This document shows positions 43,698-53,432 of a stretch of DNA of 64,000 nucleotides, one piece after another (position 1 is the stretch's first letter; every line of letters starts with the position of its first letter). This DNA is from Bacteroidales bacterium (GTDB lineage Bacteria; Bacteroidota; Bacteroidia; Bacteroidales; JAADGE01), in contig JAIORQ010000066.1 in the NCBI GenBank assembly GCA_021108035.1, positions 1-64,000 on the forward strand, in the 5' to 3' direction. Below the pieces are notes generated by a model that was not told the DNA's origin, searched no databases, and saw only the letters and a list, made by a program, of their open reading frames with translations. The translations under genes were made by a program, and so were the position numbers.

Positions 43698-46600
43698 TTA
43701 TTTATTAATTATAATTCTTTGCGTAACAAAAATTTTATCATTAGTGAATATTAAAATGTAAATTCCCTGTTCTGCAATATTAACAGTATTAGTATTATTG
43801 TTAAGAACTTGTGTTTTAACAACTTTACCTGCAATATCAATTATTTCGAGATTGAAAGTTTCGTTAACACTTACATTAAATACTCCGTTTGAAGGATTCG
43901 GGTAAATGCTTATTCCGTTATCTGATAATTCATTAACACTTACCGGTGTCATGTGAACAATTTCAGTAATTGCTGTACCGGCAACAGTAACGGAATGCCC
44001 TGTATAGTCATCAAAACCTGTTGCAGTAACTGTATAAGGATATGTTCCGTCTTCAAGGCTAATAGTGGCAATACCGCCTGCGGCTGTTGTTATAGTGTTA
44101 CTGTTTATTAAAATTTCAGCACCGTCAATTGCATTTGTTCCGTCACTAACATTGAAAGTAACTATATAATACGGATTTGGAGATACCGTAACAGTAACTG
44201 TCCAGTTTTGTGTAGTGAGACCATCTCCGGCAGTTACAGTATAAGTAACAGGGCTTGTAAAATCGTTAGGAGTTGTACCGCTGACTTGTGTAACACTGCT
44301 GACCTCAGCAACAGCTCCTGCGGAAAGTTCAAATTCAGCAATTAAAGCAGTAACATCAGTACCGTTAAAAACTTCAATATTTACTGTATGTGCAACATCA
44401 TCAATATTTGCTGCACCTGTTTGTTCCGGAAATGAATAAGTTAAAATATCAGTAGCAGTACTTTGCTCATAACCAAACCAATCCAAAGCTTCCTGAATCA
44501 TATTATTTATATCAGCATCACTTGTAAACTGTGAAATATCAAAACTTATAAAGAACGATTTATATATTAAGTTATCTAACCAAATTCCGCAACCGTTACC
44601 TTTTGAAAAAGCATCTCCGCTGTGAGGCCCGTCTTCAAAAAGGAATGAACCCCAAGAGCTGATTTCCGGATTAGTAACTTCATCTTCATACCATGACGGG
44701 CAACTTCTATTATAAATATTATCCGGGCTGTTAGAATAAACAGGAATTTCAAGTTCAAATGTTCCGATAGGAGAACCGCTCATACCAATTATACTGCCGT
44801 CTGAATAATCGTAAATATCAGGACCGCCAATTCCGTCAGTTCCTCCGAAATAGGGAGGATTTTCTTGAGGAATGTATCCGCCTCTTATATATGCCGAATA
44901 AAATTTGTTAATACTTCTGTTGTTTGGCAAAGCGTGTACAGCACCCGGGAGACCATCGGATGCAGTAAATATATTTTTCGGATGTTCGTTAGTTCCTGTA
45001 TCAAGAAAATCCATTAAAGCTAAACCGAGAGTATCTTCTTCGTCCCCGTGTCCCATACTTCTTCCGTACATAAATATTATATCATAATTGTCTGTAAAAC
45101 GAAATTCATCATATTCTTCCCAATCGTATATATCGTAAACAATACTTTTACTGTCAAATACTTCTGTATATTTATCAAATTCCTTATTATCATAATCCTG
45201 ACTTCCTGAATAAGCAAGAAGGACTTTTACATCGTTTGATGTAGGCAGAATTTGAATTGAATAGTATTCTGCAGGAGCATTTTCAGGTAAAGTTCTTCTA
45301 AGATTTTCACCGGAATTATCATCAGCAGCAAAATAATAATCTACTACTGTACTGTTCGGAATTTCGGGAAGTTCATAATAATACATATTCGGCTCCTCAA
45401 AACTTGAATGTGTAACAGCCTGCCATCCTGAACCTGTATTATAATAAAGTGAGTCGTAACGAACCCCTGTCATATCTGATATATTTATCTCAAATTCGGG
45501 AGTATTATCAAAAGTATTACCGCTAATATCATAACTAAAAACAGGAGGCTGGTTAGTACAATAAAATTTTATTGCAAGACTATCATTAAGCAGGTTTCCT
45601 ACAGGATCAACACCAAGATAATTGAATTCATCGTCAAGAAGTTCGAATAAATAGCTTAGCCCTATATCATAAGTATCATTTTGTATTCCTATTGTGCAGC
45701 TTTGTCCGTTATCGTGCGGATATACGGTTCCTGTTTGTCCTATTGCTACATCTTTATACTGGAATTTCATTTCTCCGTTTTCATAAAAAATAACTTCAAA
45801 AGTAAGACTTGTATCTTCAACCGTACCACCGTCAAATCTGAGATTATTCCACTGTACAACACAGTAGCGATCAGGTTCTGACCCAAAAGTTTGAAAATAA
45901 ACATCTCCTGTACCTTCGTCAGCAATTAAGTCGTCCCAGTAAACAGCAACAAGTGCAGGCGCATAAGCATTACCAGGCAATTGTTCATAATGGTTAATCA
46001 TATTACCGTCATGATTCCAACCTACATTAGGATAACTGTTATACCAATTATTGTCGCCGAGATAAATTTCGCCGTTTGTATCAACATAAAAAGATGTACG
46101 ATTAATACCGTAAAAAGGAAAATCAAAACCAAAATCAATAGGTTCAGAGAAATTATCATCGCCGTAAAAAGTCGGCATTCCTCCATACATAATTGCAGAT
46201 TCGCCTGTTGTGCTGATTTCAATCCAATCATACTCAGGGCCTCCGTCAACTTCACTGTCAATCCATTGATAACCGAACGCATCGGGACCGCCTGTGCCTT
46301 CATGTTGAACAACTTCAGTTTCAGTAATTATTGTATCATTTTCGTTATTTTCATCACCTGAAAGAACTGTCCAAATTTTTACAGAATAAATTCCGATTTC
46401 ATCCGGTGTCCATGCTCCTGCAAAAGAAACTTGGTCAGTTTCACCTACCAAAAGCCCGGCGGAATATGAACTTAGTGCAGAATAAGCAAGAACTCCCACT
46501 GAATCCCTGATTTCGCAATTAAGTTGAAAACTTTCTGTAATATCAGAAGTACCAAAATTTTTAATTGTAAAGGTCGGAAAAACTTCTGTCTCAATAAAAC

Positions 46601-47207
46601 AATATTGTTCGGGAATTTCAACAGAGAGCATTCCGACATCAGCACTTCCTGTTTCATAAGCATCAACTGAAATATCATCTAAATTCCAAGCATCTGCGTA
46701 CCCGTTTGCAGATGTATGAACAAAAGCAATATAAACAGTTTCACCTGCATAATCAGGTAAATCATTAAGTAAAACCTGAGTCCATGCAGAAGGAGTGTCT
46801 TCGGGATTAGTGTATACTGTATCTGTAAAATTCTCAGGAGCTGTACCTGTTGTAGATATCATAACATATTCAGGACCGTCATTTGCATATCCCCAAGTTG
46901 TTTTTTCCCAAAAAATTATTTCAATATAATGACTTGCCGGGACAGCAATTGCCGATGTTATAAGCCATTCTTCCATAGCATAACCTCCCTCTCCGTCTTG
47001 TGAAAATGCTTTGGAAGCACCGGAGTGAGGAGTGGAAGTGCTTTGCATCCATGTCTCACCTGCGGTTTGATCTCCAAGATTAAGTACTGTCCAACCTGTA
47101 GGCGGAAAAGCATCTTCAAAACCTTCGGTTAATATATTTGTTTGTGCATTAGCGGAATAAATAAATATCAATAATATTAAAACCGGTAAAATATATAATT
47201 TTCTCAT
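43698..47207 (-). CDS. Large T9SS-secreted protein, function unknown (paralogue 2)
   Basis: A 1169-aa secreted paralogue of the 40285-43566 product with the same module order: signal peptide, MAM/choice-of-anchor-J-like domain (EGFEDAFPPTGWTVLNLGDQT), CARDB-type domain (PTFTIKNFGTSDITESFQLN), the FGFDFPFYGINRTSFYVDTNGEI beta region, and the LLAYSGSQDYDNKEF...ADINNMIQEALDWFGY module. It differs by two inserted beta domains before the tail: a DUF5018-like domain (VTYTVTAGDGLTTQNWTVTVTVS) and a carboxypeptidase-regulatory-like repeat (GAEILINSNTITTAAGGIATIS). The T9SS type A tail is IYPNPSNGVFNVSVNE...IIINK. Tandem duplication followed by domain gain is the simplest history. The role is unknown. 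Confidence 0.8.
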   Translation of the reverse strand: MRKLYILPVLILLIFIYSANAQTNILTEGFEDAFPPTGWTVLNLGDQTAGETWMQSTSTPHSGASKAFSQDGEGGYAMEEWLITSAIAVPASHYIEIIFWEKTTWGYANDGPEYVMISTTGTAPENFTDTVYTNPEDTPSAWTQVLLNDLPDYAGETVYIAFVHTSANGYADAWNLDDISVDAYETGSADVGMLSVEIPEQYCFIETEVFPTFTIKNFGTSDITESFQLNCEIRDSVGVLAYSALSSYSAGLLVGETDQVSFAGAWTPDEIGIYSVKIWTVLSGDENNENDTIITETEVVQHEGTGGPDAFGYQWIDSEVDGGPEYDWIEISTTGESAIMYGGMPTFYGDDNFSEPIDFGFDFPFYGINRTSFYVDTNGEIYLGDNNWYNSYPNVGWNHDGNMINHYEQLPGNAYAPALVAVYWDDLIADEGTGDVYFQTFGSEPDRYCVVQWNNLRFDGGTVEDTSLTFEVIFYENGEMKFQYKDVAIGQTGTVYPHDNGQSCTIGIQNDTYDIGLSYLFELLDDEFNYLGVDPVGNLLNDSLAIKFYCTNQPPVFSYDISGNTFDNTPEFEINISDMTGVRYDSLYYNTGSGWQAVTHSSFEEPNMYYYELPEIPNSTVVDYYFAADDNSGENLRRTLPENAPAEYYSIQILPTSNDVKVLLAYSGSQDYDNKEFDKYTEVFDSKSIVYDIYDWEEYDEFRFTDNYDIIFMYGRSMGHGDEEDTLGLALMDFLDTGTNEHPKNIFTASDGLPGAVHALPNNRSINKFYSAYIRGGYIPQENPPYFGGTDGIGGPDIYDYSDGSIIGMSGSPIGTFELEIPVYSNSPDNIYNRSCPSWYEDEVTNPEISSWGSFLFEDGPHSGDAFSKGNGCGIWLDNLIYKSFFISFDISQFTSDADINNMIQEALDWFGYEQSTATDILTYSFPEQTGAANIDDVAHTVNIEVFNGTDVTALIAEFELSAGAVAEVSSVTQVSGTTPNDFTSPVTYTVTAGDGLTTQNWTVTVTVSPNPYYIVTFNVSDGTNAIDGAEILINSNTITTAAGGIATISLEDGTYPYTVTATGFDDYTGHSVTVAGTAITEIVHMTPVSVNELSDNGISIYPNPSNGVFNVSVNETFNLEIIDIAGKVVKTQVLNNNTNTVNIAEQGIYILIFTNDKIFVTQRIIINK

Positions 47208-47280
47208 AATACTACTTTAAATGAATAAATATAAAATCTAATCAATATTACAATAATATTATTCAAAAATCAATACAAAA

Positions 47281-47308
47281 TACTTACGAATTGATCAATT
47301 CGTAAGTA
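47281..47308. terminator. Perfect 28-bp palindrome, probable terminator
   Basis: TACTTACGAATTGA and its exact complement form a 28-bp palindrome without spacer, 8 bp after the TPR/HTH gene's stop codon. On the minus strand it is followed by a T-rich stretch. It could alternatively be a dimeric-protein binding site upstream of the T9SS paralogue. Confidence 0.65.
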
Positions 47309-47316
47309 AAGATTGC

Positions 47317-49203
47317 TTATATATTTATCTTATTATTAACCGTTTGTATGAATACGGAAGGGGTTACTCCTGTATATTTTTTAAACACAGGATTAAAGCT
47401 TGATACTGATTTAAAACCTGATTCTTTTGCAATAGCTTCTATTGAAAATATTCTGTTTTTATTCTGATCTGATAAACCTGACATTGCTTCTTTTATTCTG
47501 TATTCGGTTAAAAACTCAGTATATTTTTTTCCGTATTTATCGTTTATTATCTGTGATAAATAAAACCTGTTTGTAGATAATCGTTTTGCAAGTTTTTCAA
47601 GTGTTAAGTCATGTTTTATGAAAATCTTTTTATTATCAAATAATTTTTCAAGTTTTTTAATTATCTTTTCTTTATCATCATCAGAAACAGATATTTTAGA
47701 ATCAATGTCGAAAGGACTTGTTTGTATTTGTCCTTTAATTTTTTTTACTTCTTCTTCTTTATCTAATAAATCTAAATTTTTCTTTACAAGATATTTATAA
47801 GCATTATTCTTTTTTTTGTATTGTATCAGTACTATAATAACAGAGATTACAGTAAAAATAAATGCAACCAAATAAATATTAAGTATTTTTTGTTGTTGTG
47901 ATATTTCAGATTGTTTTAAATTGTTTTCGTATAATAATGTCAGATTTTCCTTTTCTAATTTTTCATTTTCAAATTTTTCTTCAATTTGAGCAATTTTTTG
48001 AGTTTTTTCAATATTAAATAAACTGTCTTTAAGTTCTGATGCTTTCATATATGTATCGTAAGCATCTCTATATTTACCCGTTGACCTGTAAATAACAGCA
48101 AGTTGTTCAATTGATGTTCGTTTTTTATTAAGTTCGTTTACTTCAGTAAAAATATTAATACTGTTTATGCAATGCTTTTCTGCAATAAGGAATTTTTTAT
48201 GTTTTGTTTCAATTTGAGAAATTTTATAATAAATATCTGCAATACAATTTTTATCTCCTATTTGCTCACATATCTTAAGCGATTTTTCATAATATTCCAT
48301 TGCCGTTTTATATTGTCCGAGTAAAAAATATACTGTTCCTATACTGTTATAATTTGCCGATATTCCGTTTAAATCTTTGTTTTCTTTATCTAATTCAACA
48401 GCTTTATTATAATTTTGTAATGCTTCATCATATTTTTTTTGTTTGTAATAAATTTCAGCAATATTAGTAAGACAAATACTTTGGCCTCTTGTTTCGTTAA
48501 GTTTTATAAAAATATCAAATGCTGTATTCATATAATTTAAAGCTTTTTTATATTCTTTAAGTTCTATATATGTACAAGCTATATTCAAATTACAACGTGC
48601 AATATCTCTCGGGCTTTTTATTTCATTAAAAATTTTTATAGCTCTCAAGCTGTTTTCAACAGCTTTTTCGTAATACCCCATATTTGTATTAACCATAGAT
48701 ATATTATTAAAATACAGAGCCTTTTGTCGAATAAAATTATTTTTTTCGGCAATTTTATAAGCTTTAGAATAATATTTTAATGCTTGTTGATTTTCGCCTA
48801 TAAAAAAAGCCATAATTGCAAGATTATTATATGATTCCATAATTCCTTCCCGGTCATCAATTTCTATACAGCGTTCTAATGAAATATTCAGTAAACTGTC
48901 GGCAAGAGGATAATCATTTAAAAAAACAGCTATTATGCCTTTTAATCTGTATGCATCCGCAATTCCCTTTTTATAATGAATTTGTAAAGATTTTTTTAAT
49001 GCCAAATCGGAATACAGCAGTGCTGTATCAAGATTGTAATGTTTAAATTCATATGCTAATTTAACTTGAGAATTAATTAAACTTGTATCGTGCTTTGAAT
49101 TATTAATTCTTATTTTAAGGCTGTCAACAATCCTTTGGTTTTGCGAAAAAACCGTATTTGTAATAAATATTATTAAGACAATAATTATATTTTTGATTTT
49201 CAT
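47317..49203 (-). CDS. TPR-repeat membrane regulator with AraC-type HTH
   Basis: A 628-aa protein with a signal/anchor at the N-terminus (IKNIIIVLIIFITNTVFSQ), then about eight TPR units (for example YYNKAVELDKENKDLNGISANYNSIG and YYEKSLKICEQIGDKNCIADIYYK), a coiled coil, one membrane helix near 440-462 (IYLVAFIFTVISVIIVLIQYKKK) and a cytoplasmic AraC/HTH_18 domain at the C-terminus (LEKLAKRLSTNRFYLSQIINDKYGKKY...SIEAIAKESGFKSVSSFNPVFKKYTG). The layout puts a sensor outside the cytoplasm and DNA binding inside. It precedes the T9SS paralogues and lies beside the amylase operon, so it may control either. A -7-like TAATTTTG (minus strand, 49232-49239) lies just upstream. Confidence 0.88.
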   Translation of the reverse strand: MKIKNIIIVLIIFITNTVFSQNQRIVDSLKIRINNSKHDTSLINSQVKLAYEFKHYNLDTALLYSDLALKKSLQIHYKKGIADAYRLKGIIAVFLNDYPLADSLLNISLERCIEIDDREGIMESYNNLAIMAFFIGENQQALKYYSKAYKIAEKNNFIRQKALYFNNISMVNTNMGYYEKAVENSLRAIKIFNEIKSPRDIARCNLNIACTYIELKEYKKALNYMNTAFDIFIKLNETRGQSICLTNIAEIYYKQKKYDEALQNYNKAVELDKENKDLNGISANYNSIGTVYFLLGQYKTAMEYYEKSLKICEQIGDKNCIADIYYKISQIETKHKKFLIAEKHCINSINIFTEVNELNKKRTSIEQLAVIYRSTGKYRDAYDTYMKASELKDSLFNIEKTQKIAQIEEKFENEKLEKENLTLLYENNLKQSEISQQQKILNIYLVAFIFTVISVIIVLIQYKKKNNAYKYLVKKNLDLLDKEEEVKKIKGQIQTSPFDIDSKISVSDDDKEKIIKKLEKLFDNKKIFIKHDLTLEKLAKRLSTNRFYLSQIINDKYGKKYTEFLTEYRIKEAMSGLSDQNKNRIFSIEAIAKESGFKSVSSFNPVFKKYTGVTPSVFIQTVNNKINI

Positions 49204-49231
49204 CCGAAAAAAGTTATATCAAAATTTAATT

Positions 49232-49239
49232 CAAAATTA
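49232..49239 (-). promoter_or_regulatory. Candidate -7 box of the TPR/HTH regulator
   Basis: TAATTTTG on the minus strand matches TAnnTTTG and lies 29 bp upstream of the ATG. No clear TTTG box is seen at the expected distance. Confidence 0.35.
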
Positions 49240-49398
49240 TAAAAAAATAATGATGAAAAAAAGGTTTACATATATACAACGTGAGTATTTTGTTAAACAG
49301 CAAAAAAGGTTGGCAAAAAGTCTTTATTGTATATAAATAAAGGGGATATTAGAAAAAATTTTAATTATTTTTTTTTATAAAATTACCTAAAATCCGCA

Positions 49399-49467
49399 AG
49401 TCAAGGCTTCACTCTTTAATAATCAGACATTTAAGATAAAAATATTAGTGCAAGTGAAGCCTTGACT
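49399..49467. repeat. Long inverted repeat, CTTCACT/AGTGAAG family
   Basis: The 15-bp arms AGTCAAGGCTTCACT (49399-49413) and AGTGAAGCCTTGACT (49453-49467) are perfect complements across a 39-nt loop. The arm core matches the hairpins at 6706-6743 and 6776-6806. This is the main content of the 334-bp gap between the TPR regulator and the T9SS amylase. Confidence 0.8.
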
Positions 49468-49513
49468 ATCAACTTTTTAAATATTTTATTGCGAATTTAT
49501 GGAATTATAAAAA

Positions 49514-49531
49514 AGGCTGTCTTTGCAGCCT
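49514..49531 (-). terminator. Terminator of the T9SS amylase operon
   Basis: AGGCTG-TCTTTG-CAGCCT, with six T residues following on the minus strand and seven on the plus strand. It lies just downstream of the minus-strand stop at 49538. Confidence 0.75.
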
Positions 49532-49537
49532 CTTTTT

Positions 49538-52500
49538 TTACATCTTAACAATTTTTAAAACTTCTGTCTCACCTGCTTTTTCAGACTTTACAATGTAAAT
49601 TCCCGGTCTTAAAAAACTCAAATCAATCTTATCATTACTTTCCGGAATTAATTCATAAACGATATTTCCTTGTATATCAAAAATTTGAATTAAATTATAA
49701 GTTTCAAGTTTATCAATTGTAATAAAATCTTCAACTATACTCGGTTTTATTAATAAGTTATCGTAAGATTGCATAACTTCATCTGTATAATCGCTTCTTA
49801 CGGCATCGCCTTGCGACTTAGTTTCGGAAACAGCAACAGGTGTTACTTCAAACATAATATACTTCCCGACTTCAGCAGAAGTTAAGGTATATGTTGTATC
49901 TTCAGCTCCGGAAATAAGTTCAGTTCCTGCTCCGTTTGCTGCTTCTGCTGTGTACCACTGAAAGATAGATTCCCCTTCCGGATCATCATCTTTATCTGTA
50001 AAAATATAACTTGCATGAAGTGTTTCACCAACTGACAATTCACCGGTAATAACAACATTACTTGCAACAGGAGCTGTTTGAATTCCGGGTATATCAGGTA
50101 AATCTAATCTTACAGATGTCAATATTTTATACTCCCCCGGAGCTAATGTAAAACTTGAAGCACTGCTGTATTCTTCTTGAGTATAATAATCGAACCAAGT
50201 ACTTGAAGAAGATAAGTTCGGAATACCGTAATGTTCCTCAACATCAAAGTTTCCGTATATTACCACATCCATAGTCGTATGAAACAGATTTATTTGCTTT
50301 AAATCATCGTCCAAATCAAGTTCATAATCATCAGTGGCAAAAGTTTCATGTTCTTTCTTTAAATTAATAAAAACACTGAAAAATTTATACAGATCATTTC
50401 GATTTTCTTCATCATAATAATTCCATAATATCGGTTTCTCACATACTCTGCACGGATCATCAATGCTTACATCATATCCGAGTTCTTCAAATTGCCAAAT
50501 CATTTTCGGTCCGGGAATCGTAAAAAAGAATGCACCTGCAAGTTCTGCTCTTTTTAAGGCAGTTACAGTATCTCTTGTATTATAAGTTCCGGAAGAATTA
50601 CCGTAATTTAAATTTCTGTACATCATACGCTCTTCATCGTGACTTTCCATATAACTGACCAAATTAGGATTATTCCATTCTCTTTCTTGATACGATGCCC
50701 AAGAAAAATCCCATCCGCTCCCCCATCCCATGGATGCTTGTGCATAACTATAGGTAACATTTCCCCAAATCATCATATTGTAATCAGATAATTCATTTTC
50801 TTCGGAGTTATCAGCAAAATGTTCTAAAATTACATAAGCTTTCGGACTTGCTGCCCAAACAGTATCAGCAATATCTTTCAAAATTGCAATTCGTGAAGCA
50901 TCATATGCCGTACCTTCACCCGGAGTATTGGTAAAACCTTTTGTAAAATCAAAACGAAATCCGTCGAATTTATATTCATTCAACCAATATTTTACTACTC
51001 TTGATACAAATATTTTTGTATCGGCACTTTCGTGATCAAAATCATAACCCCAAGAATATGAAGTGTTTGGAGATGTTTCATTATACCAAGGATTTTCAGG
51101 AGTAGGTTGCCCCCAACTTCCTGCATTAGGATCAAAATATAACTGAACCAAAGGACTTTGCCCGTATGAATGGTTTAAAACAATATCCATAATAACAGCT
51201 ATATCATTTTGATGACATATATCAATGAATTCTTTCAATTTATCTTTTGTACCGTAATATTTATCCGGAGCAAAATAAAATGAAGAATTATATCCCCAAC
51301 TGCTGTTTCCTTCAAACTCATTAACAGGCATTAATTCCACCGCATTAATTCCAAGGTCTTTCAAATAACTTATTGTATCAATTAATGTTTGATAATCATG
51401 AGCAGCAACGAAATCTCTAATTAAAAGTTCATAGATTATTAAATCTTCATTATCAGGCCTTACAAAATCATCATCTGCCCAAGTATATGGTGTTTGTGCC
51501 GTTTGAAAAACAGATGCAATACCGGATGTTTTATCGCTCGGATAATCAATTAAATTCGGATAAGTAGTATTACTGATGTAAGAATCATTCCACGGATCGG
51601 ATAATTTGTCTGCGTATGGATCAGCAATTATTATTGTTCCGTCAACAATATATTGATATATATATTCAACACCGGATGTAAGTCCTGTAAGTGTAACCCA
51701 ATATCTGTTACCGTCAGTTGTTTGTTTCATTTGGTTTGATAAAGACAAGTCCCAATCATCAAAACTTCCTTTAACAAAAGAAAATTCTTTAAAAGGTGCA
51801 TACAAAACAAGCGTTACAGTATTATCATCAATATAATTAATCCCGTCAACTAAATCCGAAGAAGGTAAATCTTCAATCACATTATCACCTCTTACAAAAA
51901 AGAAAGTTTCTTTTTCAATTGTATCAGTACCGTCAGTTGCTGAAATCTTTACAGTATTTATTCCGGGATTAACGGCATTATAATCATAATCCAGTTCACT
52001 GCCGGTTTGTGTCGTAATTTCAATATCATTAACAAACAAAGTCATTTCATTTGCAAAAAGAGCAACAGCATTAATATTAACTATTCCGGGAGAATATATT
52101 GCCGTAGAGTCAGGTGAAATTATACTAATGTCTTCTCCGGAAAAAACATCAACAAAAATATCCGCAGATTGCATACTTCCGTCTGCACTTCTGAATACGA
52201 AACACATTTCGGTAACAATTTCTCCTCCTGAAACACTGTAATAATCATTAATTGACGGAGATATTTCCAATTCATATAAATCAGTCCCGATTCTGTTCAA
52301 TTTTGCTTCCGGAATATTTTCATTCCATCCTGCAATTACATTTTGCCATTGCCCCTGCCCTTCAATTGTTACGCCTGTATGCGCATACAAATCTCCGGTA
52401 TAACCGATTAAATTACAATCGCATAATGATGCATCAAAAGTTACGATTACACTTTCACTCGAAATCGGAAATTCCGGATCTGTTGTTACTACTTGTGCAT

Positions 52501-52549
52501 TTAAAGAAAGAATAAACAGAACTGAAAATAATGTTAAGATATATTTCAT
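49538..52549 (-). CDS. T9SS-secreted GH13 amylase
   Basis: A 1003-aa extracellular alpha-glucanase. After the signal peptide comes a beta domain shared with the upstream amylase (VTTDPEFPISSESVIVTFDASL...YTGDLYAHTGV), an Ig-like segment (IISPDSTAIYSPG), a CBM48/E-set (TLVLYAPFKEFSFVKGSFDDWDLS), and a GH13 barrel with DIVLNHSYG, GFRFDFTKG (nucleophile Asp534), LEHFADN (Glu576) and MESHDEER (Asp638). A further beta domain precedes a T9SS tail ending ILKIVKM. It is the third gene of a minus-strand operon, 34 bp after the tail-fibre-like gene. The transcript probably starts at the LacI-controlled promoter near 57330. Confidence 0.9.
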   Translation of the reverse strand: MKYILTLFSVLFILSLNAQVVTTDPEFPISSESVIVTFDASLCDCNLIGYTGDLYAHTGVTIEGQGQWQNVIAGWNENIPEAKLNRIGTDLYELEISPSINDYYSVSGGEIVTEMCFVFRSADGSMQSADIFVDVFSGEDISIISPDSTAIYSPGIVNINAVALFANEMTLFVNDIEITTQTGSELDYDYNAVNPGINTVKISATDGTDTIEKETFFFVRGDNVIEDLPSSDLVDGINYIDDNTVTLVLYAPFKEFSFVKGSFDDWDLSLSNQMKQTTDGNRYWVTLTGLTSGVEYIYQYIVDGTIIIADPYADKLSDPWNDSYISNTTYPNLIDYPSDKTSGIASVFQTAQTPYTWADDDFVRPDNEDLIIYELLIRDFVAAHDYQTLIDTISYLKDLGINAVELMPVNEFEGNSSWGYNSSFYFAPDKYYGTKDKLKEFIDICHQNDIAVIMDIVLNHSYGQSPLVQLYFDPNAGSWGQPTPENPWYNETSPNTSYSWGYDFDHESADTKIFVSRVVKYWLNEYKFDGFRFDFTKGFTNTPGEGTAYDASRIAILKDIADTVWAASPKAYVILEHFADNSEENELSDYNMMIWGNVTYSYAQASMGWGSGWDFSWASYQEREWNNPNLVSYMESHDEERMMYRNLNYGNSSGTYNTRDTVTALKRAELAGAFFFTIPGPKMIWQFEELGYDVSIDDPCRVCEKPILWNYYDEENRNDLYKFFSVFINLKKEHETFATDDYELDLDDDLKQINLFHTTMDVVIYGNFDVEEHYGIPNLSSSSTWFDYYTQEEYSSASSFTLAPGEYKILTSVRLDLPDIPGIQTAPVASNVVITGELSVGETLHASYIFTDKDDDPEGESIFQWYTAEAANGAGTELISGAEDTTYTLTSAEVGKYIMFEVTPVAVSETKSQGDAVRSDYTDEVMQSYDNLLIKPSIVEDFITIDKLETYNLIQIFDIQGNIVYELIPESNDKIDLSFLRPGIYIVKSEKAGETEVLKIVKM

Positions 52550-52583
52550 TTTATTATTTTGATTATTTTATATTTTTTTTTAT

Positions 52584-53420
52584 TTATGGTTGTGCAGGTC
52601 TGACTAATAAATATGCACTGTTAAATTTAAGGCTGCCACCTCCGTCTGATGATTTTTTTCCGTTTAAATGTATTTCCCAAGCATTAGTTCCCGCACTCCA
52701 AGTTTTCCATTCGCTTGTTACAACAGCTCTGTACGGTGTACCGTTGGTTTGTCCCCAAGTCCAAGAATCGGAGTTTGAAACAGGAATTACACTAACAACA
52801 GAAGAACCATTCCAATATTGTGCTTTGAGTTGAAATTCATTTCCGTTACCGTTAGCTTCTGTCAGTCTTATTACAAGTTTAACTTCAATATTCCCGTTTG
52901 ATTCATATACAGAAGGTTCTATGCCTGAATCACAATTTGATAAATCTTGTAAAGTGGTATTTGTAACATCATATACACTTCCTGATTGCCACAGAGGTAT
53001 TACAGAAAAATAATTTCTTGCTGTTGCATCACCGGCAACTGAAAGTTCCATATTCGGAGAGACAGTTCCTATACCGACGCTGTCACTTGTGTTAGTCAAA
53101 TATGTATTTGTACCTTGCCTTGTCCAAAGATTATTTGCTTCATTACCGATATAAAGCCATGAAGAACCATTATAATAATAAAAACCTTCGGTATTATCAG
53201 TTTGATAAACCATTAATCCTTGTACCGGAGAAGCAATGCTAGTTCTTTCTGTTTCAAGCATTCTGGGAATCAGCATCCCTCTTGATGTTGAAGTAATATC
53301 CAACATTGATGACCCGTCAGGGACTGCCCCGTCTGTATTTATTGCAACTTGAGAATAAGCTGTAACAGTTATAAAAGTAATGAAGATAAAACTAATAAAA
53401 TATGAATAATAAAATTTCAT
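52584..53420 (-). CDS. Secreted tail-fibre-like protein within the amylase operon
   Basis: A 278-aa protein with a signal peptide (MKFYYSYFISFIFITFITVTAYS). It continues QVAINTDGAVPDGSSMLDITSTSRGMLIPRM, a motif widespread in Bacteroidota surface proteins that resembles phage tail-fibre shafts, then FYYYNGSSWLYIG and VGIGTVSPNMELSVAGD. The C-terminal 130 residues (from SVIPLWQSGSVYDVTNTT) form a beta-rich domain with several Trp that could bind sugar. I do not recognise this domain. No T9SS tail is visible. It is packed between two T9SS amylases with 12-bp and 34-bp gaps, so co-expression is almost certain. Confidence 0.75.
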   Translation of the reverse strand: MKFYYSYFISFIFITFITVTAYSQVAINTDGAVPDGSSMLDITSTSRGMLIPRMLETERTSIASPVQGLMVYQTDNTEGFYYYNGSSWLYIGNEANNLWTRQGTNTYLTNTSDSVGIGTVSPNMELSVAGDATARNYFSVIPLWQSGSVYDVTNTTLQDLSNCDSGIEPSVYESNGNIEVKLVIRLTEANGNGNEFQLKAQYWNGSSVVSVIPVSNSDSWTWGQTNGTPYRAVVTSEWKTWSAGTNAWEIHLNGKKSSDGGGSLKFNSAYLLVRPAQP

Positions 53421-53432
53421 GCTCCTGATATT

